Assembly (NCBI RefSeq): GCF_030272615.1
Contig: NC_081413.1
Location: 160,826,849-160,890,848, forward strand
Origin: Cryptomeria japonica
Lineage: Eukaryota > Streptophyta > Pinopsida > Cupressales > Cupressaceae
Reading direction: 5' to 3'
DNA: 64,000 nucleotides
Position numbers and translations under genes: made by a program. The notes under the pieces were generated by a model, which had not been told where the DNA came from, ran no database searches, and saw only the letters and a list, made by a program, of their open reading frames with translations. Of this stretch, positions 1 through 13,178 are shown in pieces (position 1 is the stretch's first letter; every line of letters starts with the position of its first letter).

Positions 1-850
1 ATCTCTATTAGGAGATAATTCTGATTAAAGACTACCTTGCTAGAGGATTTTAGATTCACAAAGGTGAACCACCTTGTTAGAGGATTTTACAAAAGGCTTT
101 TCGGCCTACCTAGTTAAGGGCTATAGACTTGTCAAAGATTTGAGTAATCAACAAGTGTTTGATCTATCTAATAGCATAGACTGCTTGGTTAGATCTAGTA
201 TAGCTTATAGCTAATGCATTCCAGCATTACTTCAGTCTTCTCTATTTCTCACTCAGTTACAACCTGATCTTCTCAAATAAGATCACTCTTACAACAACTC
301 ATCAACCACCTTAAACCCTAGCACAACATAAACCTTTTCAGCAACAACCTAAAACCCTAGACATGATGTCCTTTTAAAGGAATTTGATTTCATGTCGGTC
401 CAATAGGATTACATTACAATTTCCTAGGTTCAATGAATCTAGACATACTCAGTAGCATGACACAAGAAGCACCGTCAGTGTGTCGACATTGTCAAACAAT
501 CGGTGGACTGGTAACTCATCACAAAATGTTGGTTGGTAACTCATCACAAAGTATTACTAGTTCATACAAAATACCGGTTGTCGGTTTGACAAAAATGAAG
601 ACTGGTAAGAATGTGTTATGCCACTTTGCTCCCTCGTACTGCTTGAGATCTATGGACTGCTTGGGGTCGACATGCCACTTCAATCTGGGAAACACATTCT
701 ACAAAATCACCAATAGTCTAAAGACTAGAATACAACATACCGGTTGGAACAGATACCGATTGAGCTCTAGCTCATACATATAAAGGGGATCTTAATGCAA
801 GTGTCTGTCCATCAATGACAATCACAACATAAACATCAAAAATGCCAACA
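1..850 (-). mobile_element. LTR of element Y (partial, runs off the left edge)
   Basis: On the minus strand this stretch begins at 850 with TGTTGGCATTTTTGATG and a TTGTCATTGATG box, the start shared by the copia-type LTRs in this window. It interrupts copia-1 just after the end of the RNase H coding sequence. Its distal part (1-200) has repeated CTTGTTAGAGGATTTT-like units similar to those in solo LTR S3. The candidate duplicated target, GGTAT at 851-855, cannot be verified because the other end lies outside the window. No coding capacity was seen; the 116-codon plus-strand frame at 433-783 is probably chance. Confidence 0.7.
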
Positions 851-3800
851 GGTATGACCCCAAGCTGATCTCTGAGATATTCAAAAGTCTCCTTAGGTAG
901 AGGTTTAGTAAAGATATCTGCAATCTGTTCTTTAGTATTCACATAAACCAATTGTATTTCCTTTGCTTCAATATTTTCCCTTAGAAAATTCAGTTTGATA
1001 GAAACATGTTTGGTTTTGGAATGTAATACTGGATTCTTAAATATATCAATTGCTGCAGTGTTATCACAATAGATAATAATAGGTTCCTTACATTTTACTT
1101 TTATGTCTTTCAACATTTGCTTGAGCCATAGTACCTATGTATAGTTAGTTGCTACTACAACATATTTTGATTCTACTGTTGATAAAGATGTACAACTTTA
1201 TTTCTTACTCAACCAAGAAACTAGTCTGTTTCCAAGAAAGAATGCTCTACCAGTGGTGCTTTTTCTATCATTCACATATCCTTCCCAATTTGCATTTGTG
1301 TATGCACATAATTCAAAGTTTTCATCTCTAGGATACCATAATCCAAGATTTATAGTACCTTGTAAGTACCGGAAAATCCTTTTTAGTGTTGATTCATGAT
1401 TTTCTCTAGGATTACTTTGAAATCTTGAAACAATGCATACTGCATTCATAATATCAGGTCTGGTTAGTGTCAAATATAGTAAACCTCCTATCATAGATTT
1501 GTATCTAGTTGGATTAACAAGTGTAGATTCATCCCTTAGTGATAATTTGTCATTTGTGGTCATAGGTGTGCTTACTGGTTTAGAGTTCTCCATCCCAAAT
1601 TTTTTTAGTAATGCTTTTAAGTACTTAGATTGACACAAGTATATACCTTTATCAGTCTGTGAAATCTGCAATCCTAAAAAAGAATTTTATTTCACCAATC
1701 ATAGACATTTCAAATTCTTGGTGCATTTTAATAGAAAATTCTTTACATAATCCATCTTCTCCTCCAAAGATTATATCATCAACAAATACTTCTATAACTA
1801 GGATGTCATCATTAGTCACTTTATAGTATAAATTGATGTCTTCATTACCTTTAGAAAAACCAATCTTAAAAAGATATTTATCCAATCTTGTATACCAAGC
1901 TCTTGGTGCTTGCTTTAAACCATACAAAGCTTTTCTTAACCTACAAACCATATCTTTGTTATCTGTCAAAGAAAATCCATCAGGTTGTTCAATGCAAACT
2001 TCTTCTTCAAGATCTCCATTCAAAAATTCATATTTAATATCCATTTGATATACTTTGTAGTTCTATTGTGCTACAAAAGCCAAAAATAATCTGACTACCT
2101 CAATTCTAGCTACCAATGCAAAGGTTTCATTATAATCAATTCCTTCTTTCTGAGAATATCCCTTACACACTAGTCTTTCTTTATTTTTGATAACCTTACC
2201 ATCTTCATTAAGTTTGTTTTTGAATACCCATTTGGTTCCAATTACATTTTTATCTTTAGGTCGGGGAACTAATGTCCAAGTGTTATTTTTCTCAATTTGT
2301 TCTAATTCTTCTTCCACAACTTTAATCCAAAATTTATCTTCACATGCCTCATTAACTGATGATGGTTCAATTTGAGAATTAAGACATACCTCTTCATTTG
2401 CCAATCTTCCTTTTTTCATAACTCCTTTAAACTTGTTTCCAATTATCTGATCTTCAGAATGATTCAGTCTTACATACCGAGGTGTCTTTGTTTGTTGTTG
2501 TTCCTCAGTTACTATGGAATCTATCTGTGTAATTGGATCTTCATTCTATACCGGTGGATTCAATGTAGGTTCATTTGTCAAAATGTATATTACTGGTTCA
2601 GAGTCTATATACCTTGAAGTTCCTCTGAATTGTTCATCAATCTTTACATTTGTACTTTCAACAATTTTCTACAATCTTTTGTTAAAACATCTATATGCCT
2701 TGCTCTTAGATGAATAACAAATAAATATTCCTTCATCACTTCTAGGATCAAATTTGCCAACATACTCATCTCTTCTGATATAGCATTTACTTCCAAAAAT
2801 TCTAAAATATTTAAGAGTAGGAGTAATACCAAACCATAGTTCATGAGGGGTCTTACCGGTTTCACCTTTGATGTGAACTTTGTTGAATGTATAGACCTTT
2901 GTACTGACTGCCTCTCTCCAATATACATGTGGTAGGTTTTCTTCTGATAACATACTTCTTGCTACATCCAAGATAGTTTTGTTTTTCCTTTCAACAACTC
3001 CATTCTACTATGGTGTCTGAGGTGCTTATAGCTGTCTTCTAATTCCATTTACTTCACAGAATGTATTAAATTCCTTAGATGTAAATTCTCCTCCTTGATC
3101 TGATCTTAGACATTTAATTTTCTTACCGGTTTCATTTTCTACCATTTCTTTGAACAGTTTGAACTTTCCAAATGCTTCTGATTTTTCTCTAAGAAAAGTA
3201 ACTTGACACATTCTAATATAGTCATCAATGATTAGCATGAAATATCTATCTCCTTGTAAGCTTTTAGTTCTAGCTAGACCACATAAATCAGTGTGAATTA
3301 AATCAAGAGCATCATTTTATTTTTCTAGAATACTTTTGAAACTAGCTCTAACTTGTTTTCCAAATTGACATTCCTTACATACTATATTGTGAGGTTTGAA
3401 AATTTTAGGTAAATCTCTAACTACCTTAATAGTACTGATTTTCACCATGCAATCAAAGTTTACATGATAGAGTCTCTTATGCCATAGACAACTTTCATCA
3501 ATATGTGCTAATAAGCATGTCTTTTCACTGTTATTCAAATGAAAGATATTACCTCTAGTCTGATTACCGATTGCAATTTCCAAACCAGTTCTATTCATGA
3601 TTTCGCATTTTTCATTTTTGAATTGTAACTGAAATCCTTTCTCAACTAATTGACCAACACTCAAAAGATTATGCTTTAATCCTTCAACATGGTAAACATT
3701 GTCAGTGTTATGCTTACCATCAAGAGATATTGTACCCTTACCTTTGATCAAACAAGCTTTGTCATCTCCAAATCTCACTAAGCCTCCATTATATTCTTGA

Positions 3801-4978
3801 AAGTTCAAGAATTTACCTTTGTCTCCTGTCATATGATGTGAGCATCCTGAATCAATGATCCATTCATCCTTTACCTCAACTTTAGCTGCCAAGGCTTCTT
3901 CTACCGGTTGAGTAGTAGGTGTCGGTTGATCTTCTATTATAGCAACAAAAACCCATCCATTGTCTGCCAAATCCTCATCAGAATCATCAGTCACACCTTC
4001 ATCATCAATGTAACAAGATTTGTCTTTATTCTTCTTAAATCTATATCTCTGATATTTAGGGTTAGGCTTGTATGTTTTTCTAGCTTCTTTTCTTAGTCTA
4101 GCATGTCTATCAGAGCATCTTGAAGCCATATGACCAATCTTATTGTAGTTAAAACATTTAAAGGGTTCTTTACCTTCATACTTACTTCCAAGTAGACCTT
4201 TAGGCATTTTTCTTGCAAATGGTGCTTCAAGTACTTCAAGTTCTTCATTTTATTTCCTGCTTTCTTCAAGTTCTCTTGCATAAAAGGATTTCTGATCAAA
4301 TTTTTCAAATGATGGAGCAAATGATATTGGTTCTTTAAAGGCCAAATCTATCTTTATAGTAGCAATAGGACCAAATTCTTCAATTTCAAAAGTTGAAAGT
4401 TTCCCAATCAATGTATCCCTAGTTACTGATGTATTAGGCATTGTTCTTAACTCATTTATAGTAGTGACTTTCATTTTATATGCTGGTAGAAATCCTCTTA
4501 AAACTTTTGAAACAATTTCATCCTCACTTAAGGTTCCTCCACAACATTTAATACCCAAAACAATCTCATTTACTCTTTTCATAAAAGCAGAAATCCTTTC
4601 ATCTTCTTCCATTTTCAGATATTCGTACCTGACCCGAAAGCTTTCAAGTTTTGCAATTTTGACTGTGGAATCTCCCTTATTCATTGTTTCCAAATGATCC
4701 CAAATAGATTTAGCAGTAGACCTATCTGATAGTCCCATGATTTCTTGATCAGATAATGCACTCAAAAGTGCTTCTCTTGCTTTGCAATCATTTTCCTCAT
4801 CTTTAGTCAAGTTGGGTGGATTGGGCTGACTCTGAGTAGGAGAAGTATAACCATTCTTTGTAACATCCTAGATGTTCTTTCCAATGAAATTTAGATGTGT
4901 CTCCATTCTGATCTTCCATATGCCATAGTTGGTTCCATCAAGTTTAGGACTGTCCTTCTTGAAATAGTTAGTAGACAT
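851..4978 (-). pseudogene. Ty1/copia gag-pol polyprotein, degenerate (copia-1)
   Basis: Reads from an ATG at 4978 (start MSTNYFKKDS) to the Y insertion at 850, about 1376 codons, broken by several stops and frameshifts. Domains in order: gag (about 4978-4250); zinc knuckle near 4158-4115, in which the second Cys is Tyr (CFNYNKIGHMASRC); aspartic protease motif DSGCSHHMTG near 3865-3835; HHCC pre-integrase near 3490-3360; integrase core with SDQGGEF near 3090; reverse transcriptase with FVDDI near 1780; RNase H with CDNTAA near 1060. The frame shifts after FFFRIADFTD near 1660 and a premature stop follows LVSWLSKK at 1198. It would make the coat, processing, copying and integration proteins of the element, but cannot be functional as it stands. 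Confidence 0.88.
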
Positions 4979-5020
4979 TGGATCTCCTCGAGTTGTTAAA
5001 CTTCTGCAAAAGAGAACTAG

Positions 5021-5032
5021 GCTCTGATACCA
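5021..5032 (-). other. Primer-binding site (copia-1)
   Basis: On the minus strand this reads TGGTATCAGAGC, the complement of the 3' end of initiator tRNA-Met used by plant copia elements to prime minus-strand DNA synthesis. It lies two bases inside the LTR end at 5035. Confidence 0.9.
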
Positions 5033-5034
5033 AT

Positions 5035-6092
5035 TGTTAGGTCCTGGAGACATCTGAGAGGGGGGGTGAATCAGTTGTCAAATAAATTCAAACCAAAAAC
5101 AACTTAACCAACTTAATGCTTAATACCGATAAACTAGTTCAATATGTCGGTAGACAGTTTTAACAGTTAATTGCTATACCGGTAAGGATTAGTGCATGAA
5201 ACATAAATACAAAGTCATCCACAACACATAACACCAATATTTGTACGTGGAAACCCTATAAGGGGAAAAACCATGGTGGGAAACCTTACCCACAATCAGA
5301 TGATACTATTGCAGATAGTAAATGTACATAAATGGGGTCTGTACATGCAGAAAGTCCAAGCGCCTAGAGCTCACTGCTCAATCACAAAATAGGAGTCACA
5401 CTGACTACTATTGGATGGTTAAATCCAATAAGACTGTACTGCTAAAATTAGCATCTTCATATGCTAGATTCAGTACTGGTGTAGTTCTTATTGTCTTCAC
5501 AAAAACCCTCCTTCAATCTTCAAATGATGTCTGCATGTATAGCTATGCTTATTCTCACATATACCTTCACACAATCCTTTTTCACATTCCACACTTGATA
5601 TTACAAATAAGATCTTATATTTATACCATAACCTAAGACCAATTTTAGTAGGTCGGCTCTACAAGATATTACAATAAAATTAATTTACATATCAATTAAT
5701 ACTCGATTCAATAACCGATTCAATATGTCAGCTTAATGCATTTACAACAATAATAAGTCATCTCTATAGCGTGCCATGCTAATCTGGAAAAGATAAACCT
5801 GCCAGTGTAACCTGGACCTATTTGCCGGTAATAGCAAATATGCAAATGCTAATGTATCAATAAATAAAACTCCAAGACAAAGTGTCCACACAATGTCTTC
5901 TAAATAACCAAGTGTTTTCCATATCATTCCAAGTGTCGGTGATCATTATATCTTTCCGATGTACCAGATACCGGTGATTGTGCATGAGTTACTTGCTTGT
6001 TGGTGAATGTTGTTGATTCTCCAAAGTGCCAAAGTTGATAAGTGTTTAGTAGGTGTTGACATCAATGACAAAACCATACCAAAATACCAACA
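5035..6092 (-). repeat. 5' LTR of copia-1
   Basis: In minus orientation it starts TGTTGGTATTTTGG at 6092 and ends CCTAACA at 5035, next to the primer-binding site. It shows the G-rich block GAGAGGGGGGGTGAATCAG (plus-strand reading, about 5049-5067) and the ACGTGGAAACC...GGGGAAAAACCATGG block near 5245-5280. It aligns with both copia-4 LTRs. No open frame in it looks coding. Confidence 0.85.
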
Positions 6093-6349
6093 ATTAGGGT
6101 TTTCAAAGTTAAAAGGGAAATTATGAGAGTCATTCTTCACTTTGCAATTAGTGTTTTTGAGCAAAAGAAAAAGGTGATCAAGGATTCTAGGAGATTAGAG
6201 AGCTAAAAGCGATCTAGTGGGTGATCTAGGGCATCTTTCAGACAGTTGAGGTATTTTTCGAAGAGCATTTCTGAGTTTGATTTTTCTGAGAATTTGAATA
6301 GGAATCTGCATCTTCCATTTCTACTCCACTAGTTGTTGAGGTCAAGGAC
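6093..6349 (+). other. Leader of element X
   Basis: This lies between the copia-1 LTR and the first solid part of the X reading frame. It is AT-rich and contains no TGGTATCAGAGC-like primer-binding site. In-frame codons extend upstream from 6350 to a TAG at 6299, with a Ser/Thr/Pro-rich stretch, so the true protein start may be earlier or lost. Confidence 0.4.
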
Positions 6350-7554
6350 ATGACCTGTCCTGTATTCAAGAAACACCCCTATAAATCCATGGAAGTCGAC
6401 CCGGTTGGAGCTTTCTCTTTCATTCCGCACAGATTTTAACACGTTGATGATGTGTGAGCCTACATTCACTGTGAGATTGAGGAAACTGACAATGAAGATA
6501 TCTTGGATCTTTACACAGACAACATCATGGATGAGATCGACAACCCCAAGCCAAAATTTGTGCAGCTACAGAGAAAGGGTTTCACTCAATTTGTAAACTT
6601 TCTGACATTCGATGAGAAGGAATGGGTGAGGTATGTACTAAGCAGGATCCATTCTGAATTTATATGGATAGACCAACCTTATAAGATCATTGTAGATGTG
6701 ATTAGGGAAGTAACTTGTTTAAACCAAACTAGTGACAAGCCAGGGTTATGCAAAGTTACAAACCCTATAGTAAATAAGTTAACCTATGCAGAGTTTGATG
6801 GGCGATCAATGAAGATTGGCATAATAAAGGAGGAGGATGTCAAATTTGTTGCAATGGTTATCAGCTACAAAGTATACTAGTCTAATCAACTGAATTTTGT
6901 ATCTGGCACCGCTATCCATATAGCCTATCAAATATTCAAAGAAGATGCTCATGATGACCTGTGCAGTGTGTTGTTGGAAGAGGATGATAAATTTGAAGAA
7001 AATCAAACAAGATAAAAAGGATGTCTTCAAATTTGGTTCCTTGATTACATGCCTAACACTCTATTTCATGAATCAAATCCCCGGAACTAGTGGACTTTTG
7101 ATAGACTGGTGACCCAACAAATAAAATAGGGGCTTGGAAGGCTAGGTAATAAGGACAATCATAATGCTACATTGTGGGTATTCTTCACAACATTTCAAGA
7201 CAATATGAAACAAAGAGTCAGAATCCCCAAAGAAATTGTGAAGAAATATTAGGGGACAATCTTCTTTATGGTGAACAAAGATGAATGTCTTATGGAAGTG
7301 GTTCAACCTCGAAAAATATTGGATAATGCTTGTGGGGTATGAGGTTGATGGAGCCACTTTGGATGCCTACACACAACAATTGTTAAAATCTTCGGTAGAC
7401 ACCAAAGAAGAAAGGTTTGGAACTTGCCAAGAGAAATCAATGGAGTTACACACTAAATTCAGCAAACCAACAAGAAAGAGAAAGGTTACAAAGATTGTGG
7501 AGGTTATTCTTGTTGAAGGAGGTCATCCCTGGGAGAAAGTTAGAGTTGCTAGAG
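6350..7554 (+). pseudogene. Element X protein, N-terminal part (unknown family)
   Basis: A frame with scattered stops and at least two frameshifts (near 7010 and 7100-7280) runs from about 6350 to the copia-2 insertion. Visible stretches include VQLQRKGFTQFVNFLTFDEK near 6560-6620, SGTAIHIAYQIFKEDAHDDL near 6900-6960 and DVFKFGSLITCLTLYFMNQI near 7020-7080. From 7281 it stays open to GGHPWEKVRVAR at the insertion point. I do not recognise the family. The FKFGSLI...LY pattern loosely recalls the 'putative plant transposon protein' domains found in other plant non-autonomous elements, but that is a guess. Removing copia-2 and one TSD continues the same frame at 18873, which argues that this was a real protein. 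Confidence 0.6.
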
Positions 7555-8955
7555 TGTTGGCATTGCATAAACATTGCATTGGATAAGTATAGTGTTGTCA
7601 TTGATGTTAATAGTAACTAGTAATGAAGTTGTATTGCAACTGGTAATGATGTAGTAAAGAAATCGGTAGTTAAGAAGTGAGGGCAACTAGTATTATTATT
7701 GAAGTAGAGAGATCAACCAGTAACCCTAACCAATTAATAAGTAGAACCCTTATCGATGGAGTTTGGAGATAAGTTGTGATGATCTATGACCAAATGGTGA
7801 TTTGAGATGAAGATGCTACATATGCATGTTGCACATGAAGACTTTCAAAGTGGATTTGGCGCATAGAGATATATGTTTATCTTATGAATGATCAATTGCA
7901 TAGTATGAAGTGACAAATGTGTGATGAGCTAAAGGATCTAATGTGTGGTGATCTACGAGTGGTTGAAGTTGTCTAGAACAATGTTTAGTTGATTGCTATG
8001 TAATCTAACAGTCAATATTTGAACCGATATGTTTGTAATATCTATGAGATTTGTAGGGTTTGTGTTGTGTTACCGACCTATTTTATTTGGTTTTAAGCGC
8101 GATGAGTTGTTTGTAATTGTGTTGAAAAATTTGGTTAAGTGTGGAAGTGATTGTTGCCAAACCAGAAGGTGTGTCTGTAGAATATTGTGAAGGCAGATAT
8201 GAGTAGAAAATGATCTGATTAAGCAAGGAAGTGCTATTTCTAGATCAGTCAAAAACCTGTTGTTTTTTAACCATTACAATAGTTAAATCCCTTAACTAGG
8301 TAAGATTTAATAGGCTTCTTGTTGAAATCCTCTAACCAGGTGATCCATTAACTTGGATTTGAAATACTCCACCGAGGTTACCTCTAATAGGGTATTATAG
8401 TCAATCCCTTAACTGGGTGGTCCTTAACCGGATCTGTTCTTAACGGGACATAATTGTATAAGATTCTAACAAGGCTTGGCTCCTAACATGACAAACTTTA
8501 GAAGAGTTCATAATACTTGTGGGTATTCATCCCCACCATGGTTTTTCCCATTTGGGTTTCCATGTGACAAATCATTATGTCAAGTGGTGAATGATTTTGT
8601 GGATGTGTTTTTATATGGTTGATATGAATGACTGGTAAATCCACTTAGATATGTTTAGATGATTGGAGATGATATGAAATGTGCTATTACTAATATTAGT
8701 GAAGTGTTTTAATGTTTTGGTTAAATGGTATTTAAGTTTCAAGATCTCTTACATTGTATCATTGATGTTTTGGTCAATCGGTAAAGTTTGACAGTGCAGT
8801 TACAATTTTTGATACAGTGACTAAACCGATTAGTTTAGTGATTGGATTCTGAGTTGAAAGTTTTTTTGGTGAAATTTTAGTTTATTTTCTATCTATTGAT
8901 TCAGCCCCCCCTCTCTCATAGTTGACCAGATCCTTATAGTTTTATCATATTATCA
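7555..8955 (+). repeat. 5' LTR of copia-2
   Basis: Begins TGTTGGCATTGCATAAAC and ends ATATTATCA. It shows TTGTCATTGATG near the start, degenerate TCTAACAAGG/CTTAACCGGG-type units at about 8280-8490, the CCACCATGGTTTTTCCC block near 8533, and the C-rich block CAGCCCCCCCTCTCTC near 8902. It is homologous along its length to 13515-14802 plus 18731-18867. Confidence 0.9.
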
Positions 8956-8957
8956 AT

Positions 8958-8969
8958 TGGTATCAGAGC
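8958..8969 (+). other. Primer-binding site (copia-2)
   Basis: TGGTATCAGAGC, complementary to the 3' end of initiator tRNA-Met, two bases downstream of the LTR end. Confidence 0.92.
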
Positions 8970-9026
8970 TATCCAAGTCCTCTTGAGTTTAAGCCTAACA
9001 GCTTGAGGAAAAGATCTAGGAGAACA

Positions 9027-12000
9027 TGATGAAGAAATAAGGTCTAAATTTCAATAGGGAAAACTATAGAATCTAGAATGATAGGATGAAGATCTATATC
9101 AAGAGCTTAAGAAGTCAATATTGGGAACATGTTGTTACCAAGTATAACTTTCCTAGTAGGATTCTGAAAGATTATTAAAAGAAGGAGTAACAAGAGAACA
9201 ATCAAGCATTGGAGGCCATCATCAGTTCCTTGTCTAATTTAGAATATATTGATGTTCATGGATTAGAGACTACATATGAAGTATGGAAGAAACTAGAAGA
9301 AATATATAGTGGTCAAATAATCAAGGAGATAGTCAGAGAAATCAAGGAGATAGTCTGATGGCTAAAGGAGAAAACATTCAACAGTGTGGTCAAAGAATCA
9401 AGGAGATAGTCAAATGGCTAAAGGAGAAAACATTCAATAGTGTGGTCAAAGAATCAAGGAGATAGTCAAAGAAATCAAAAGTGCTAGAGGTACAGTGAAG
9501 GATACCACTGTGATAAGCAAGGTGTTGAGAACCCTTTTACCGATCTATGCTATCCAAGTTGTAGCCATTCAGGAACTCAAATCTATTGATAAAAAAAATG
9601 TAACTCTTGACTCTATCATTAGTAAATTAACTACATTTGAATTAAATGGTTTTGATGGAAGTGTTCAGAGATCAAGATTTGCATTTAAAGCCTCAGTTTC
9701 AACTCCACCAGTAAGGAAAATAAGAGAAGTGAGCTACAGTCACAAGTCTAGATCTAGTAGAGAGGTAGATGATGAAGATAGTCTGATTGAGCTTGGAGCA
9801 TTGTTGGCCAAGAAATTACCCAGAGGTACCTGTAAGTACAAAGGTAAATTACCATTGAAGTGTTTTGCATGTAACCAGATTGGACATATTGCTACTAACT
9901 ATCCAAATAGAGAGAATGAGGAAAAATGTGAGAAGTATAGGAGGTATAAAGGCAAAGGTAAAAGAAATTGTCTCATTGTAGTGGATGGAGGAATTCCAAA
10001 TGAAGAATCTAAGGAAGATGCAAATGAGGACATTTTCTTTGTTTCTATTAAAGAAGAGATATCAGATCAAAAGGCATTGGTCTCTCACTTGGATAGTTTA
10101 GATGATTGGATTATAGACAGTGGTTTTTCACACCACTTGACTGGTGACTGGAGTAAGTTTCTTAATTTGAAGGAATTTTATGGAGGTGTTGTCATATTTG
10201 GGAATGACTCACCCTGCATGGTGAAAGGGAAAGGATTCATCTCTCTGAATGGTGAGAGTAGTGCAGATGATGTCTACTGGGTTGAAGGACTGAAACACAA
10301 TCTTTTGAGTGTTTCTCAACTCAATGAAAAAGGTTACCCACTAGAATACAAGAATGGAGTGTGAAAGATTTATGGAAGCAAAGGTGAACTAATTGCAACA
10401 GGAAAACAAACCAGAGGTAACTTGTTTCATTTAAACTCTAAAGTCAATAGTTGTTTAATTACAAAAGTAAGATAGTTGGATTTGGCATCGGAGATTCTAT
10501 CATGTGAATTTTGATAACATTGTAAGAGTCGGCAAGTCCAAATCAGTAAGAGGTTTTCCACAGTTGGACAAACCGGTGAATGCTTTGTGTAAGGAATGTC
10601 AGTTAGGGAAAATGACATCCTCAACCTTCAAGAACAAATATTTCTCAGCTGAACATTTGCTAGATTTGGTTCATACTGACCTATGTGGACCAATGAGGAC
10701 AAGGAATATTTAGGATGATCGACACTTCATGATATTTACCAATGATTGCTCAAGGATGATGTGGGTCACATTCTTGAAAGGCACGACAAAATAATTTAGC
10801 ATGTTTAAGGCTTTCAGAACCTTGGTTGAAAATGAAAGTGGGAGAAAGCTTAAGTGCTTAAGAACTGATCAAGGTGGTGAATTTACTTCAGAGGAATTCA
10901 CTAGATACTATGAAAACAATGGAATTAAGAGGCAGCTATCTACACCAAGGACACCACAACAAAATGGTATTGAAGAAAGGAACAACTGGTCAGTAGTTGA
11001 AGCTACTAGGACTATGCTAATTCAAGGAGGTGTAGCTAAGACATTCTAGAGAGAAGTTGTCAGCACACCTGATTATACAATGAACCAAATACTGGTTAAA
11101 AGAGGTAAGGACAAAACACCCTATGAGTACTGGTATGGTAGATCACCAAATGTCAATTACTTCAAAAAATTTGGTAGCCGGTGTTTTATCAAAAGAGGTG
11201 ATTATATTGGTAGGTTTGATGCCAAGAGTGATCAAGGCATATTTATTGGTTACTCCACCAAGCGCAAAGCTTACAAGTATTACAACAACCGGACTAAGAA
11301 GATCATTAAAAGTGTCAATGTCTGAGTTGATGAATTTCCTAAAAATTCACACGAAACCCTCAAGAAGAAGGAAGAAGAAGAACCTTACACACTGTTTTTG
11401 GAACCGAAACCCCTAAAACTAGAAGTTGGTGAACTGAACATAGAAGCCTCAGTTCAATCGAAATAGGAAGGTCCAATAGAAGATGAAGAAATTGAAAAAA
11501 AAGGAGGAACCTGAAAACCAAGATCATTTTATTCCAAGGTATGTTAGACTCAATCATAGCCTCGATCATATTATTGGAGACATGAAAGCAGGTGTGTTAA
11601 CTAGAAGAGGGATAAGAGTGAACTCTTGTATGATCTCCACCATTGAGCCTAGAACAACAAAAGAAGCCTTTGGAGATGAACACTGGATCAAGGCAATGGA
11701 AGAAGAACCTGACTAGATAAAGAAGAACAATACATGGTCACTGTTACCGAGACTAGAGAACAAGAATGTAATAGGTACAAAATGGGTATTCAGAAACAAA
11801 CTAAATGAAGATGGAATAGTGATCAAGAATAATGCCAGACCAGTATGCAAAGGATATGCACAAGAAGAAGGTGAAGATTATGGTGAGACATTTGCACCAG
11901 TTGCAAGATTGGAAGGAGTAAGGAATCTACTTGCATTTGCAGCATACAGAGGATTCAAAGTATATCAAATGGATGTGAAATCAACATTCCTAAATGGAAT

Positions 12001-13178
12001 ATTGGAAGAGGAAGTCTACATTGAACAACCAAATGGTTATGCTTTAACTGTATAAAAGGATATGGTGTGCAAATTACATAAGGCATTATATGGATTGAAG
12101 CAAGAACCAAGAGCATGGTATGAAATATTGCACTCTCACTTAGTGAAGATAGGTTTTCAAAGAACTAGTGAATATAGTAACATATATCTCAAGACAAAAG
12201 GAGATAAGATACTGGTAAGTGAGGTATTTGTGGATGATATCATTTTTGAGGAAACGATGATATGTATCCTGATTTTGCTAATGAAATGAAGAGTGAATTT
12301 GATATGTCACTGGTAGGTGAGATAAAAAAAATTATTGGTTTGCAAATCCAACAAATGAAGGAAAGTGTTTTTATCACATAGTCCAAGTATGTGAAAGAAG
12401 TGTTGAAAACTTTTGGAATGGGAGAGTATAAACCAGTTGGAACACCAATGGTTATAGAGTGTAAATTGTCTAAGGAAGCTTATTCTTCATCAGTTGATGA
12501 AAAGGAGTACATGTCCATGATAGGTAAACTACATTATGTTTTCCATAGTAGACCAGACATTGCTCATGCAATAGGATTGGTTGCCAGATTTCAAAAAAGA
12601 CTGAAGGAGATACACATGGTTGCAACCAAAAGAATTTTTAGATACTTGAAAGGCACAATTGAAATGGATTATGGTATCCATATGCAGGATACTTTGATTT
12701 AAAAGTCTATACATATGCAGATTGGGTTGGAAATGTTGATGACAAGAAGAGTATAGTTGGAGGAGCATTTTTTCTTGGAGGCAGACTAGTGTCTTGGAGC
12801 AGAAAGAAACAAAGTTGTATCTTTCAATCAACTATAGAAGCTGAATATGTTGCAACGTATATGAATTGTACCTAGGTAATTTGGATGAAACACATTTTGG
12901 AAGGTTTCAAGTTGAAGATATTAGAAATGGTAATAATTTTCTGTGATAACACAAGTGCAATAAATATTTTTAAGAACCTGGTGTTGCATGCTAGAAAAAA
13001 GCATATTGAGCTGAAGTATCATTTCCTGAGAGAGAAAGTGAAAAGTAAAGTTGTGTCACTGGAGCATGTATCTACTAAAGAACATCTAGCAGATATCTTT
13101 ACTAAACCTCTACCTAAGGCTACATTTGAGTATCTTAGAGGTAAGTTAGGGGTTGTACCCCTACATGAAGTCAATTAA
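9027..13178 (+). pseudogene. Ty1/copia gag-pol polyprotein, degenerate (copia-2)
   Basis: Starts near ATGATG at 9026-9031 and ends with the RNase H tail at 13178. Domains: gag with a repeated block at 9309-9480; zinc knuckle near 9857-9900 whose last Cys is Tyr (CFACNQIGHIATNY); protease with DSGFSHHLTG near 10115-10145; pre-integrase CKECQLGK near 10590; integrase with HTDLCGP (10674), TDQGGEF (10864) and IEERNN (10970); reverse transcriptase ending in FVDDI near 12230; RNase H with CDNTSA near 12945 and TKEHLADIFTKPLP near 13075. Stops occur in every domain (e.g. 10362, 10711, 11047, 11714, 12053, 12700) and frameshifts near 12250, so it is dead. Confidence 0.9.
9309..9480 (+). repeat. In-frame tandem repeat in copia-2 gag
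   Basis: Units starting GTGGTCAAA at about 9309, 9385 and 9442. The last two are spaced 57 bp (19 codons) and nearly identical, built of AATCAAGGAGATAGTC and GGCTAAAGGAGAAAACATTC. The first copy is longer through an internal repeat of ATCAAGGAGATAGTC. Confidence 0.85.

Larger units (their letters stand above)
851..6092 (-). mobile_element. copia-1, Ty1/copia LTR retrotransposon, 3' end truncated by Y
   Basis: Minus-strand copia element. Order from its 5' end: LTR (6092-5035), primer-binding site (5032-5021), gag, protease, integrase, reverse transcriptase, RNase H, then the insertion junction with Y at 850. Its 3' untranslated region and 3' LTR are not in the window. It belongs to the same family as copia-4, with closely similar proteins and LTRs of 1058 versus 1068 bp. 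It sits against element X at 6093, so it probably inserted into X or into X's 5' LTR. Confidence 0.85.

Noticed and set aside
433-783. 116-codon frame as a gene
   Set aside because: It lies within element Y's LTR, shows no domain, and is on the strand opposite to the element.
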